Positions 38,779 to 48,124 are shown, counted from the stretch's first letter. The stretch: 64,000 nucleotides of DNA from Novilysobacter antarcticus (GCF_019802285.1 NZ_JAIEUJ010000003.1:186001-250000), one strand, 5' to 3'. The notes: generated by a model from the sequence alone, not told the origin. Translations and numbers: made by a program.

Positions 38779-40698
38779 ATGAAACTACTGGAACCGATCA
38801 GTATCGGCGGTGTCACTTTCAGGAACCGCATCATGTTCCCTCCGCTCACGACAGGGTATGAGGCCAAGGACGGCAGCATCAGCGCGCAGAGCCGGGCGTT
38901 TTACACGCGCCTTGCCAAGGGCGGCACTGGCTACATCGTTCTGGGGGATGTAGCACCTATCCGCAGCTTTGCTCCTACCCCCAAGCTGTTTGACGACCGC
39001 CAGATCGAGAGCTTCGGCCTACTCGCCGACAACGTGCATGCCTATGGTGCAAAGCTCGGTGTGCAGATTTTTTACCCCGAATACGACGTTGATGCCCTCA
39101 ACGCGCTGTTTGACAACGGCGAAATGGACAACGTGCGCACGCGGTTGCACCACGATATGCAGCACTTCGTCAATGACGTGACCGAAGACACCCTGATGCA
39201 AATCATCGACAAGATGTGCGCCTGTGCGCTGCGCGCGCAGAAAGCGGGTGTGGACGTGGTTCAGATGCACGGCGACAGGCTTGTGGGTGCGCTGTGCAGC
39301 ACAAAAATGAACCAGCGGGCAGACAGATACGGCGGCTCTTTTGAGAACCGCACGCGTTTTGCATTGATGCTGGTGCGTGCGCTGAAAAGGGCCGTGCCGA
39401 GTATGGTCCTTGAATACAAATTGTCCGTTGTCACGCCAGAGCGCGGCAAGGGCGGCATTGATGAGGTCGACGCGCCGCAGTTCGCGAAATGCCTTGAGGA
39501 AGCTGGCGTCGATATGTTGCATGTGGGGCAGGCCAACCACACGGGCAACATGGCAGACACGATCCCGCCGATGGGCGTTCAGCCCTACGGGTTCTTTGTG
39601 GAGATCACAGGCGCGGTGAAAGAGGCCGTCTCGATACCGGTCAGTACGTCGGGGCGCATCATCGACCCCGAAATGGGAGAGGGTGTACTGCAGTCCGGCA
39701 AGGCCGACATGATCGGCATTGGTCGTGCGCTATTGGCCGATCCCGACTGGGCGAACAAGGCCGCGGCAGGAAAGGCGTTGGAAATCGTCCGGTGCATTTC
39801 ATGCAACGAGGGTTGCGTCGACGCTGTCTTGAACCGTGGGTTTATCGCCTGCGTGGTTAATCCCGAGAACGGCTTTGAGGAAACCCGAAAAATCACACCT
39901 GCGAAGACAGCGAAAAACGTCGTGGTCATCGGAGGCGGCCCTGCAGGGCTTGAGGCGGCGAGGGTGGCTGCGAAAAAGGGCCACAGCGTCACGCTGTTCG
40001 AGAAAGAAGCCCGGCTGGGCGGGCAGCTGAACATTGCCGACGTGCCGCCGCGCAAGATAGAAATACGCCGCGCCACAGAAGATCTTGTCCACGCGGTACG
40101 CAGGGAGGGCGTAAAACTGCGCTTGGGCAAAATCGCGACCCCCGAAAACGTGATGGCATTGGCGCCAGATGCGGTGATCCTGGCGGTTGGCGCATCGAGC
40201 TTCACACCTCCGATCCGTGGCGTCCATGGGCCGAATGTGCGGGATGCGTGGAAGGTGCTTGCAGGAGAGCAGGAGGTATCCGGGAGCGTGGCAATTGTGG
40301 GTGGCGGGGTGGTTGGCTGCGAGACCGCAGAGCACCTTGGCGCGCAGGGTTACAAGGTCTCCGTCGTCGAAATGCAGGGGCAGATTGCCAACGGCCTGAG
40401 CACCACTGTTTTACCCACCATGCTTGAAAATTACAGAAAGCTCGGGGTGGAGCAATACACGGGGCACAAGGTGTTGGAAATTGCGATGGGCCAACTGGTC
40501 TGCACGGACCAGGACGGCAAGGTTGTGAAAATACCCTGCGACAGTGTTGTCATCGCCAGCGGCGCTCGCCCTGTCACATTCGACACTGCAGCGCTGATTG
40601 AGCAAGGCGTCGAGGTTGTCATGGTCGGGGACTGCCGCGAAGTCGCCGATATTTCATACGCGACCAAAACTGCCTATGACGCGGCGAATGCGCTTTGA
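38779..40698 (+). CDS. NADH:flavin oxidoreductase, BaiCD / 2-enoate reductase type
   Basis: A 639-residue flavo-iron-sulphur enzyme with the layout of 2,4-dienoyl-CoA reductase, 2-enoate reductase and bile-acid enzymes BaiCD/BaiH. Residues 1-370 are an FMN TIM barrel, ending in the [4Fe-4S] motif Cys339, Cys342, Cys346, Cys358 (C-x2-C-x3-C-x11-C). From 380 come an FAD fold (VVVIGGGPAGLEAA) and an NAD fold (VAIVGGGVVGCE, 504-515). Where OYE enzymes often have a HGAHGYL-like active-site stretch it has MHGDRLVGALCS (163-174), so the substrate may be unusual. Codon use is less GC-rich than its neighbours: two 60-base rows give 33 and 35 G+C against 39 in nadE. This suggests transfer, perhaps from an anaerobe. 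The true substrate is unknown. Confidence 0.85.
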   Translation: MKLLEPISIGGVTFRNRIMFPPLTTGYEAKDGSISAQSRAFYTRLAKGGTGYIVLGDVAPIRSFAPTPKLFDDRQIESFGLLADNVHAYGAKLGVQIFYPEYDVDALNALFDNGEMDNVRTRLHHDMQHFVNDVTEDTLMQIIDKMCACALRAQKAGVDVVQMHGDRLVGALCSTKMNQRADRYGGSFENRTRFALMLVRALKRAVPSMVLEYKLSVVTPERGKGGIDEVDAPQFAKCLEEAGVDMLHVGQANHTGNMADTIPPMGVQPYGFFVEITGAVKEAVSIPVSTSGRIIDPEMGEGVLQSGKADMIGIGRALLADPDWANKAAAGKALEIVRCISCNEGCVDAVLNRGFIACVVNPENGFEETRKITPAKTAKNVVVIGGGPAGLEAARVAAKKGHSVTLFEKEARLGGQLNIADVPPRKIEIRRATEDLVHAVRREGVKLRLGKIATPENVMALAPDAVILAVGASSFTPPIRGVHGPNVRDAWKVLAGEQEVSGSVAIVGGGVVGCETAEHLGAQGYKVSVVEMQGQIANGLSTTVLPTMLENYRKLGVEQYTGHKVLEIAMGQLVCTDQDGKVVKIPCDSVVIASGARPVTFDTAALIEQGVEVVMVGDCREVADISYATKTAYDAANAL

Positions 40699-41249
40699 CG
40701 TCGGACGCAAATGCCACAAAAAATGTCTCCCGTGGTGCGAATATCGCGCAACGAAAGCGCTGTTTGAGTTGAGGTCAACGCGAATGGCGTTTCCGTGATT
40801 GACTGCCTTCGGTAGAGGAACCCAGCGGGATGGGTTGAATGGCTGCTCTGAGGCTCTATCAGGATCCAGAGCCAGCGACCGCACTATCAGATGCGGGAGA
40901 CCGCTTTGGGTCAAGATCGGCCATTAGCGGTGTTACCGCAGAGCTCGACACGATTACCCCTGAGCATGCCGGCGCCAGGCGATCGCTCAACGCCTAAAGG
41001 TGGCTAGGAAGATCAGCAACAGGACGACCCCGACCGCGATCGCTTTGGGAAGCGTGTTTTGTCCGACGTTGGCTTGCGTTCTCGCCCATCGGAGGTGACC
41101 TCTGGATCAGTGAGTCGGTGACGCCAAACAACTCCGCTGTCACTTGAGGTGCGCCAGATGCGGCCCGGTGCTGGCCTCTCTCCGCCACCGTCCACGGCCA
41201 CACCACGCATCAGATCATTCGAGACAACGCGCACGCTCAAGATCTACGC
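40699..41249. other. Non-coding, probably decayed region between two convergent genes
   Basis: About 550 bp with no gene that I can defend. On the minus strand an open stretch of 39 codons (41106-40987) ends in the hydrophobic tail LPKAIAVGVVLLLIFLATFR and stop. It is cut off upstream by a TGA at 41107-41109, and neighbouring frames run through the region, so it could be the last part of a broken membrane protein. No terminal inverted repeats or transposase motifs were found. The segment separates the flavoenzyme from hdhA. Confidence 0.45.
40839..40997 (+). CDS. Possible small ORF in decayed region
   Basis: An ATG-initiated frame of 52 residues beginning MAALRLYQDPEPATALSDAG and ending RRSLNA. 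I recognise no family and see no good ribosome site. It lies in a region that otherwise looks degenerate, so it may be a remnant or chance. Confidence 0.2.
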   Translation: MAALRLYQDPEPATALSDAGDRFGSRSAISGVTAELDTITPEHAGARRSLNA

Positions 41250-42017
41250 TTAGTCAAGCTCCTGCACGCCACCACCCGACACCGTCAGGATTTGGCCGCT
41301 GATCCAGCTCGCTGCTGGTGAGCACAGGAACAGTGCGGCGTTAGCCATGTCCTGTGGCTCCCCCAATCGATGGATCGGGGTGTGAAGCAACATGGTCTTC
41401 TCGATCTCATCGTTCAGCACCGACTCCAGCGCGGCCGTGCGGGTCGCGCCGGGCGCGATGCCGTTGACGCGGATACCCATGGGGCCGAGATCGAACGCGA
41501 TATTGCGGATGAGGTGGTTCGTCGCTGCCTTTGAAGCGCCATAAGCGGCCATGCGCTGGTTCTTGTTCTCACCGGCCATGGAGGTAATCGCCAGGATCGC
41601 CCCTCCACCTGCCTTCTCCATCTCCGGCGCCGCGAGCTGTGCGAGACGGAACAGCGAAAACACATTGAGGTCAAAGGCACGACGGAAATCCGCCATGGGC
41701 ATCTCGAACGGTTTGGGTCCGCCACCGCCGGCGTTGCTGACCAGTACCGTCGACTTGCCAAAGCGCTCCACCGTCGTTCGCACGAGCTGGGCAAGATCGT
41801 CCTCGATGGTCACATTGCAGGCCATGCTGGCAGCGGTGCCGCCTTGACTCTCGATCCCCTTGGCGACCGCGGCCGCAGCCTCTGCATCCAAGTCACTGAC
41901 CATGACCGCTGCCCCGGCCGCGCCCATCGTTTCAGCAATGGCTCGTCCAATCCCGGCACCACCGCCAGTGACCACCGCCACCTGATTATCGAGTCTGAAG
42001 TCTGCAGGATTGAACAT
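41250..42017 (-). CDS. hdhA: 7-alpha-hydroxysteroid dehydrogenase (SDR)
   Basis: A short-chain dehydrogenase of 255 residues, exactly the length of E. coli HdhA, which oxidises the 7-alpha-hydroxyl of bile acids such as cholate. Long stretches agree with HdhA as I recall it: GGGGPKPFEMPMADFRRA, APEMEKAGGGAI, NALFLCSPAASW-like sequence and the C-terminus SGQILTVSGGGVQEL. The catalytic triad is Ser146, Tyr159, Lys163 at the same positions, and Asp42 at the end of the second strand indicates NAD rather than NADP. The NNAG motif is SNAG. The ATG at 42017 (MFNPADFRLD) has GGAG six bases upstream. It lies 38 bp after nadE on the same strand. The natural substrate here is not known. Confidence 0.83.
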   Translation of the reverse strand: MFNPADFRLDNQVAVVTGGGAGIGRAIAETMGAAGAAVMVSDLDAEAAAAVAKGIESQGGTAASMACNVTIEDDLAQLVRTTVERFGKSTVLVSNAGGGGPKPFEMPMADFRRAFDLNVFSLFRLAQLAAPEMEKAGGGAILAITSMAGENKNQRMAAYGASKAATNHLIRNIAFDLGPMGIRVNGIAPGATRTAALESVLNDEIEKTMLLHTPIHRLGEPQDMANAALFLCSPAASWISGQILTVSGGGVQELD

Positions 42018-42055
42018 AATGAACTCCATCATCAGGGGGTGAATCTATCCGCACC

Positions 42056-43690
42056 CTACTCCCGAAACCCATTACTGATCGGATACCGCCGCTCACCACC
42101 AAACGCGCGCCGCGACAGTTTCGGTCCCGGCGCGGCCTGATGGCGCTTCCACTCGCTGATCCGGATCAGGTGCAGCACGCGATCGACGGTTGCCGCATCG
42201 AAACCGGCCCGTACGACCTCGTCGCGTGACTGCTCCTGGTCGATGGTGCGACGCAGGATCGCGTCGAGCACGTCGTAGGGCGGCAGGGAATCCTCGTCCT
42301 TCTGGTCGGCGCGCAGTTCGGCCGACGGCGGGCGTTCGATCACGCCCACGGGCACGACCGGATCGCCGACGGTGTTGCGCCAGCGCGCGAGTTGGAACAC
42401 CTCGCTCTTGTAGAGATCCTTGATCGGGGCGAAGCCGCCGGCCATGTCGCCGTAGATGGTCGAATAACCGACCGCGTACTCGCTCTTGTTGCCGGTGGTC
42501 AGCACCAGACCGCCGAACTTGTTGCTCAGCGCCATCAGGATCGCGCCACGGATCCGCGATTGCAGGTTTTCCTCGGTGGTGTCCACCGCCTGGCCTTCGA
42601 AAACGTCATCCAGCGCGTCCAGATAACCTTGGAACGGCTTCTCGATGGGCACGCTCAGCAGCTCCACGCCCTGCTCTTCGCACTGTTCGGCGGCCAGGTC
42701 GTTGGACAGGCTGACGGTGTAGCGCGAGGGCATCCGCACCGCGGTGACGTTGTCGGCGCCCAAGGCGTCCACCGCGATCGCCAGCACGACCGCCGAGTCA
42801 AGGCCGCCGGACAGGCCGACCCAGGCCTTCTGGAAACCGTTCTTGCGATAGTAATCGCGGGTCGCGGTGACCACGGCGCGCCAGGCCAGCGCGTCGCGGC
42901 TTTCGTCGCCATCCTGCTGCCAGAGCACCGGGTGGAAGCGCTTGCTGGTCGGCTCGAAATCCACCACCAGCCACTGCTCGGTGAAGGCGGACGCCGCCGG
43001 ATGCACGCAGCCATCGCCATCAGCGACCAGGCAGGCACCGTCAAACACCACCGAGTCCTGACCTCCCACGCAATTGACATAGGCGATCGGCACGGCGTTG
43101 GCACGAGCCGCGTCCTCCAGCACCTGGTCGCGCCGCCCGTGCAGGTCGTGTTCGAACGGCGAGGCATTGATCGACAGCACCAGTTGGGCACCTGCCGCGA
43201 CGGTGGAAGCGATCGGCTCCTGGAACAGGACGTCTTCGCCTATCAGCAGGCCCAGCCTGACACCGTCGATCTCGAACACGCAGTCGCCGACGTCGGGATC
43301 GACGACGAAATAGCGCCGCTCGTCAAACCCGGCGTGGTTGGGCAGCTTGCGCTTGCGATAGGTCTGCTCGATCCGCCCGTCGCGGAGGATGCTGGCGGCG
43401 TTGTAAACCACAGACCCGACCGATTCCGGCCAGCCAACGACGACGGTAATCCCGGTCGCCGCCGCGGCGATCCGTTCCATCGCGCCCTCACACGCGCGCA
43501 GGAAGCCGGGCCGCATCAGCAGGTCCTGGGGCGGGTAGCCCGACACCGCCAGCTCGGGGAACAGCACCAGGTCGGCGCCGTGATCGTCGCGTGCCTGCTC
43601 GATCAGCTCCACGATCAGGTCAGCGTTTTCATCCACCGCGCCGACCGCAAAATCGAACTGGGCCAGGGCGATACGCAGGGATTGGGTCAT
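42056..43690 (-). CDS. nadE: Glutamine-dependent NAD+ synthetase
   Basis: A 544-residue two-domain enzyme making NAD+ from deamido-NAD+ with glutamine as nitrogen source. The N-terminal nitrilase-type amidase domain (1-260) holds the Glu-Lys-Cys triad in LFPELAVSGYPPQDL, YRKRKLPNHAGFDE and YVNCVGGQDSVV. The synthetase domain carries the PP-loop LSGGLDSAVV near residue 293 and the adenylate/metal region LTTGNKSEYAVGYSTIYGDM. It is a complete long-form enzyme. The hdhA gene lies 38 bp downstream, in the same direction, so read-through into hdhA is possible. Confidence 0.96.
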   Translation of the reverse strand: MTQSLRIALAQFDFAVGAVDENADLIVELIEQARDDHGADLVLFPELAVSGYPPQDLLMRPGFLRACEGAMERIAAAATGITVVVGWPESVGSVVYNAASILRDGRIEQTYRKRKLPNHAGFDERRYFVVDPDVGDCVFEIDGVRLGLLIGEDVLFQEPIASTVAAGAQLVLSINASPFEHDLHGRRDQVLEDAARANAVPIAYVNCVGGQDSVVFDGACLVADGDGCVHPAASAFTEQWLVVDFEPTSKRFHPVLWQQDGDESRDALAWRAVVTATRDYYRKNGFQKAWVGLSGGLDSAVVLAIAVDALGADNVTAVRMPSRYTVSLSNDLAAEQCEEQGVELLSVPIEKPFQGYLDALDDVFEGQAVDTTEENLQSRIRGAILMALSNKFGGLVLTTGNKSEYAVGYSTIYGDMAGGFAPIKDLYKSEVFQLARWRNTVGDPVVPVGVIERPPSAELRADQKDEDSLPPYDVLDAILRRTIDQEQSRDEVVRAGFDAATVDRVLHLIRISEWKRHQAAPGPKLSRRAFGGERRYPISNGFRE

Positions 43691-43729
43691 GGCAGTTGTC
43701 CGTCGGATAGGTCGGTGGCGGATGGGGGC

Positions 43730-46700
43730 TTACCGCCGCATTGTCCCAGACTCGGGCACCTTGACCCGGAACCAGGCCGCATACAGCGCCGGCAGAAACA
43801 GCAATGTCAACACCGTCGCCACCAACAACCCGCCCATGATCGCCACCGCCATCGGGCCGAAGAAGGCACTGCGCGACAGCGGGATCATCGCCAGAATCGC
43901 GGCCAGTGCGGTCAACACGATTGGCCGGAAACGACGTACCGTCGCCTCCACGATGGCATCCCAGGTCTCGTGCCCATCGCGCCGGTCCTGCTCGATCTGG
44001 TCCACCAGGATCACCGAGTTGCGCATGATCATCCCCGACAGCGCGATCGTGCCCAGCATCGCGACAAAGCCGAACGGCACCCGGAATACGAGCAGGAACA
44101 AGGTCACCCCGATCATGCCCAGCGGCGCGGTCAGCAGGACCATGAAGCTGCGTGAGAAGCTGCGCAGCTGCACCATCAGCAGGGTGAACACGACAAACAG
44201 GAACAGCGGCACGCCGGCAGCAATCGAGTCCTGGCCGCGCGCGGAATCCTCCACCGCGCCGCCCACGTCGATCGAATAGCCGTACGGCAGTTCGTCGCGG
44301 ATGCCGTCGAGCGTGGGCGAGATCTGCGCCATCACCGACGCCGGCTGGGTGCCGTCGTAGATGTCGGCGCGCACCGTCATGGTCGGCTTGCGGTCGCGGT
44401 GCCAGATGATGCCTTCCTCGAAGCCGTACTCCAGCGTGGCGACCTGGGACAGCGGCACGCTCTGGCCGCTGGCGGTGGGCACCATCAGGGTCGCCAGCTG
44501 GTCCAGCGCGATCGGCTCGTCCTCACCTCCGCGCAGGGCCATGCCAATCAGCTGGTTGCCCTCGCGGTAGGTGCTCACCTGGATGCCCGACAGCGAGCCA
44601 CTGAGCACCTGCGACAACTGCGCCGAGGTGATGCCCAGGGCGCGCGCGCGGGCCTGATCGACCTGCAGGCGCACGACCTTGCCCGGCTCGTCCCAGTCCA
44701 GGTTGACGTTGGCCACGTGCGGGTTGTTGCGGATCTCGTCGCGCACGGCGTAGGCGATCCTGCGCACCTGGTCGATGTGTTCACCGGAGACGCGGAACTG
44801 CACCGGATAGCCGACCGGCGGACCGTTTTCCAGCCGGGTCACACGCAGCTGCAGGTCCGGGAAGCGCGGCACGACCTCGTCGATCATCCAGCTGCGCACT
44901 GCCTCGCGCGCCTCCAGGCTCTCGGGCATCAGCACGAACTGGGCGAAGTTGGCCGACGGCAGTTGCTGATCCAAAGGCAGATAGAAACGCGGCGAACCGG
45001 TACCGATGTAGGCGGTGTAGTTGGTCAGGTCCTCGCGCTCGGCCAACAGCGCTTCCAGGCGCTCGGCCTGGGTACGGGTCGCACGCAGCGAGCTGCCCTC
45101 GGCGAGCTCCATGTCGACCATCAGCTCGGGGCGCACCGACTCGGGGAAAAACTGCTGGGGCACGAAGCGGAACATCAGCAGCGACAGGACGAACGCGGCG
45201 ATCGTGACCACGATCACCGCCCAGCGATGGCACACGCACCACACCACCAAGCTGCGGAAGCGCTGGTAGAAGCGGGTACCGTACGGATCATGCGGTTGCT
45301 CGGCATCCTGCGGCAGCGGGGCCAGCACGTCGGCGAATGCCGGATGACGATCGGCCCAGCGCTGCCGGCGCGCATGCCAGCGTGCCGCCAGCGAGCCGGG
45401 CTTGGGCGCGGCCGCATGGCCATTGGCGCCGCGCTCGATGTGCGGCAACAACTTGTCGCCGAGGAACGGCACGAACATCACCGCGGCGATCCACGACACC
45501 AGCAGCGCGATGGTCACCACCTCGAACAGCGAGCGGGTGTATTCGCCGACACTCGACGCGGCCGTGGCGATCGGCAGGAAGCCGGCAGCGGTGATCAGGG
45601 TGCCGGTCAGCATCGGGAACGCGGTCGACTCCCACGCGAACGCCGCCGCCTTCAAGCGATCGAAGCCCTGCTCCATCTTGATCGCCATCATCTCCACGGC
45701 AATGATCGCGTCATCCACCATCAGCCCGAGCGCCAGCACCAGCGCGCCAAGCGAGATCTTGTGCAGGCCGACGCCGAAGATCTGCATCACCATGAAGGTC
45801 ATGGCCAGCACCAGCGGGATCGACAGCGCGACCACCAGGCCGGTACGGAATCCCAGTGACAGGAAGCTGACCAGCAGCACGATCGCCACCGCCTCGGCGA
45901 GCACGCGGACGAATTCGCCGACCGACTCCTTCACCGCCGCCGGCTGGTCGGACACCTTGTGCAGCGCCATGCCCACCGGCAGCGTGCGCTGCAGCTGCGC
46001 AAATTCGGTCTCCAGGGTCTTTCCCAGCGCGAGGATGTCGCCGCCGTCGCGCATCGCCACGCCGATGCCGATCGCGTCCTTGCCCATGAACCGCATGCCC
46101 GGCTGGGCCGGATCGGAAAAGCCACGCTCTACCGTGGCCACGTCGCCGAGCTGAAACGTGCGATCGCCGACCCGGATCGGAAACTGGCGGATCTGCTCGA
46201 CCGACTCGAACTGGCCGCTGACCCGAACCGGCACGCGGCTGCTGGCGGTCTCGAAAAACCCACCGGGCACCACCGCGTTCTGCTGCTGCAGGGCGTCCTG
46301 CACCGCCGCGGCCGACACACCCAGCGTGGCCAGCTTGGTGTTGGACAGCTCGATCCAGATCTTCTCGTCCTGGACGCCGAACAGCTCGATCTTGCCGACG
46401 TCCGGCACCTTCTGCAGCGCCAGCTGGATGCGGTCGGCGTAGTCCTTCATCACGGCGTAGTCGAAGCCCTCGCCGGTCAATGCATAGATGTTGCCGAAGG
46501 TGTCGCCAAACTCGTCATTGAAGAACGGACCAACGATGTCGGAAGGCAGCTCCGGCCGCAGGTCGCTGATCTTCTTGCGCACCTGGTAGAACAGCTCGGG
46601 CACCTGCGAGGACGGCATCGCGTCACGCGCGGCGAAGATCACCTGCGACTCGCCGGCGCGCGAGTAGGAGCGGATGAACTCGTACTCTCCGGTCTCCATC

Positions 46701-46921
46701 AGCTTGCGCTCGATGCGTTCGGTGACCTGCCGGCCCACCTGTTCGGCGGTTGCGCCCGGCCACACGGTGTGGACCACCATGACCTTGAACGTGAACGCCG
46801 GATCCTCGCTGCGACCCAGCTTGAGATAGGAGAAGGTGCCGGCGATTGCCACCACCATCATCATGTAAACCACCAGGCTGCGATGGCGCAGGGCCCACGC
46901 GGAAAGATTGAATCGCGTCAC
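43730..46921 (-). CDS. RND efflux transporter permease (AcrB/HAE1 family)
   Basis: An inner-membrane proton-driven pump subunit of 1063 residues with the duplicated RND layout: a membrane helix (about 14-33), a large periplasmic loop, six membrane helices, and the same again. The TM4 proton-relay motif reads ALGLMVDDAIIAVEMM, with two aspartates. It resembles the TriC/VexF-type branch of HAE1 more than AcrB itself. A GTG at 46919-46921 is the start, 2 bp after the adaptor stop, so the pair is co-translated. The substrate is unknown. The pump probably uses the TolC encoded 2.7 kb away. Confidence 0.9.
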   Translation of the reverse strand: MTRFNLSAWALRHRSLVVYMMMVVAIAGTFSYLKLGRSEDPAFTFKVMVVHTVWPGATAEQVGRQVTERIERKLMETGEYEFIRSYSRAGESQVIFAARDAMPSSQVPELFYQVRKKISDLRPELPSDIVGPFFNDEFGDTFGNIYALTGEGFDYAVMKDYADRIQLALQKVPDVGKIELFGVQDEKIWIELSNTKLATLGVSAAAVQDALQQQNAVVPGGFFETASSRVPVRVSGQFESVEQIRQFPIRVGDRTFQLGDVATVERGFSDPAQPGMRFMGKDAIGIGVAMRDGGDILALGKTLETEFAQLQRTLPVGMALHKVSDQPAAVKESVGEFVRVLAEAVAIVLLVSFLSLGFRTGLVVALSIPLVLAMTFMVMQIFGVGLHKISLGALVLALGLMVDDAIIAVEMMAIKMEQGFDRLKAAAFAWESTAFPMLTGTLITAAGFLPIATAASSVGEYTRSLFEVVTIALLVSWIAAVMFVPFLGDKLLPHIERGANGHAAAPKPGSLAARWHARRQRWADRHPAFADVLAPLPQDAEQPHDPYGTRFYQRFRSLVVWCVCHRWAVIVVTIAAFVLSLLMFRFVPQQFFPESVRPELMVDMELAEGSSLRATRTQAERLEALLAEREDLTNYTAYIGTGSPRFYLPLDQQLPSANFAQFVLMPESLEAREAVRSWMIDEVVPRFPDLQLRVTRLENGPPVGYPVQFRVSGEHIDQVRRIAYAVRDEIRNNPHVANVNLDWDEPGKVVRLQVDQARARALGITSAQLSQVLSGSLSGIQVSTYREGNQLIGMALRGGEDEPIALDQLATLMVPTASGQSVPLSQVATLEYGFEEGIIWHRDRKPTMTVRADIYDGTQPASVMAQISPTLDGIRDELPYGYSIDVGGAVEDSARGQDSIAAGVPLFLFVVFTLLMVQLRSFSRSFMVLLTAPLGMIGVTLFLLVFRVPFGFVAMLGTIALSGMIMRNSVILVDQIEQDRRDGHETWDAIVEATVRRFRPIVLTALAAILAMIPLSRSAFFGPMAVAIMGGLLVATVLTLLFLPALYAAWFRVKVPESGTMRR

Positions 46922-46923
46922 GG

Positions 46924-48045
46924 TCAGTTGCCCAGCGGCCGGTTGTCACGATCCACCGGCGCAACCTCCTGACCCTCGCGCAACAGGTGCCCGCCGGCGG
47001 CGACCACCCAGTCATCCTTCGCCAGGCCGTCGAGTACCGGCACGCTCTCGTTGCCGTAGGGCCCGATCGCGATGGGCTGAAACTTCAGGGTCGAACTGGC
47101 GCGATCGACCACGAACACCGCGACGCCATCGCCGTGTCGCTGCAATGCGGTGAGCGGGATGCTGAACTTCGCGCCACCTTCGGTGTTCGTCGGGATCAGC
47201 ACACGCGCGCTCTGTCCCAGTTGCAGTGCACCTTCGGGTGCATCCACGGTGGCCCTGGCAGCGAACGTCCTCGATGCCGGATCGGCCGAAGGTGACACTT
47301 CGCGCACGGTGCCAGGCCACTGCTTGCCGGGTTGCGACCAGACCTCCACCTGCACCGCCTTGCCAGGCTGGACCTCATCCTTGGCATTTTCCGCCACCGC
47401 AAAGACGATTTCGCGCGCGCCGTCGGCGGCCAGGGTGAAGACCGGCTGCCCGGCAGCCACCACCTGCCCGGCCTCGGCCTGGCGGCTGGCAATCACGCCG
47501 TCCGCCGGCGCTACCAGCTTGCTGTAGGCGGCCTGGTTGCTCGCCATGCGCAGCTCGGCGCGGGCGGCATCAACCTGCCCCTGCGCGGCTTCGGCGGCGG
47601 CATTCTGCGCATCCATGTTGGAACGGCTGACCAGCTGGTCCTTGGCCAGTTGCGCGTAGCGGGCCTGATCGGCGCGCGTCCGGCGCAGGTCGGCTTCCAG
47701 CGCCGCCAGCTTGGCCCGGGCGGCAGTCGCCTGGGCCTGCTGGTCGTCGGGATCCAGCGTGGCCAGCACATCGCCTTCGCTTACGTGATCACCGACATCG
47801 ACCCGCCGCTCGAGCAGGTTGCCCCCGATCCGGAACGACAGCGGGCTCTCCTCACGCGCGCGGATCTCGCCGGTAAGCGACATTTCCGTCGCGGTTCCGG
47901 CACCTGGCAACACCACCAGCACCGGGGGCTTCTCCTGCGGGCCCGCATCGCCCCCGCTGCAAGCAGCGACAAGCATCACCAATAGCGTGGCGGCGACATG
48001 GGACAGCACGGATGTGGAACGACCGGTTCGGATACGGCTGCGCAT
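46924..48045 (-). CDS. RND efflux periplasmic adaptor lipoprotein
   Basis: A membrane fusion protein of 373 residues that links the RND permease to an outer-membrane channel. The signal peptide ends in a lipobox (MLVAACSGG). Next come a lipoyl half-domain (RREESPLSFRIGGNLLERRVDVGD in parts: SFRIGGNLLERRVDVGD), a coiled-coil hairpin (about 95-170, QATAARAKLAALEADLRR), the second lipoyl half (LVAPADGVIASRQAEAGQ) and beta-barrel domains. The ATG at 48045 gives the best signal peptide and has GGGAA upstream; an in-frame GTG lies at 48087. It heads the operon and faces the tetR-type gene. Confidence 0.9.
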   Translation of the reverse strand: MRSRIRTGRSTSVLSHVAATLLVMLVAACSGGDAGPQEKPPVLVVLPGAGTATEMSLTGEIRAREESPLSFRIGGNLLERRVDVGDHVSEGDVLATLDPDDQQAQATAARAKLAALEADLRRTRADQARYAQLAKDQLVSRSNMDAQNAAAEAAQGQVDAARAELRMASNQAAYSKLVAPADGVIASRQAEAGQVVAAGQPVFTLAADGAREIVFAVAENAKDEVQPGKAVQVEVWSQPGKQWPGTVREVSPSADPASRTFAARATVDAPEGALQLGQSARVLIPTNTEGGAKFSIPLTALQRHGDGVAVFVVDRASSTLKFQPIAIGPYGNESVPVLDGLAKDDWVVAAGGHLLREGQEVAPVDRDNRPLGN

Positions 48046-48071
48046 GTCGGATCGATTCCCGGGTTTTACGG

Positions 48072-48122
48072 TTGGATTGGCACGCACTGTATAAATATAA
48101 AACTCCCCAGTCTAGTATTAGG
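48072..48122. promoter_or_regulatory. Divergent promoter and likely operator region of the RND operon and tetR gene
   Basis: An AT-rich patch (around 48087-48104) in a GC-rich genome. On the plus strand TTGGAT (48072-48077) and TATAAA (48096-48101) are 18 bases apart. On the minus strand TTTATA-type sequence gives a possible -10 for the adaptor gene. The regulator most likely binds here; I cannot define a clean palindrome. Confidence 0.45.
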
Positions 48123-48124
48123 TC

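Noticed and set aside
38779..42017. The flavoenzyme and hdhA as one operon
   Set aside because: The genes are on opposite strands and convergent, with about 550 bp between; any shared role has to rest on co-occurrence.
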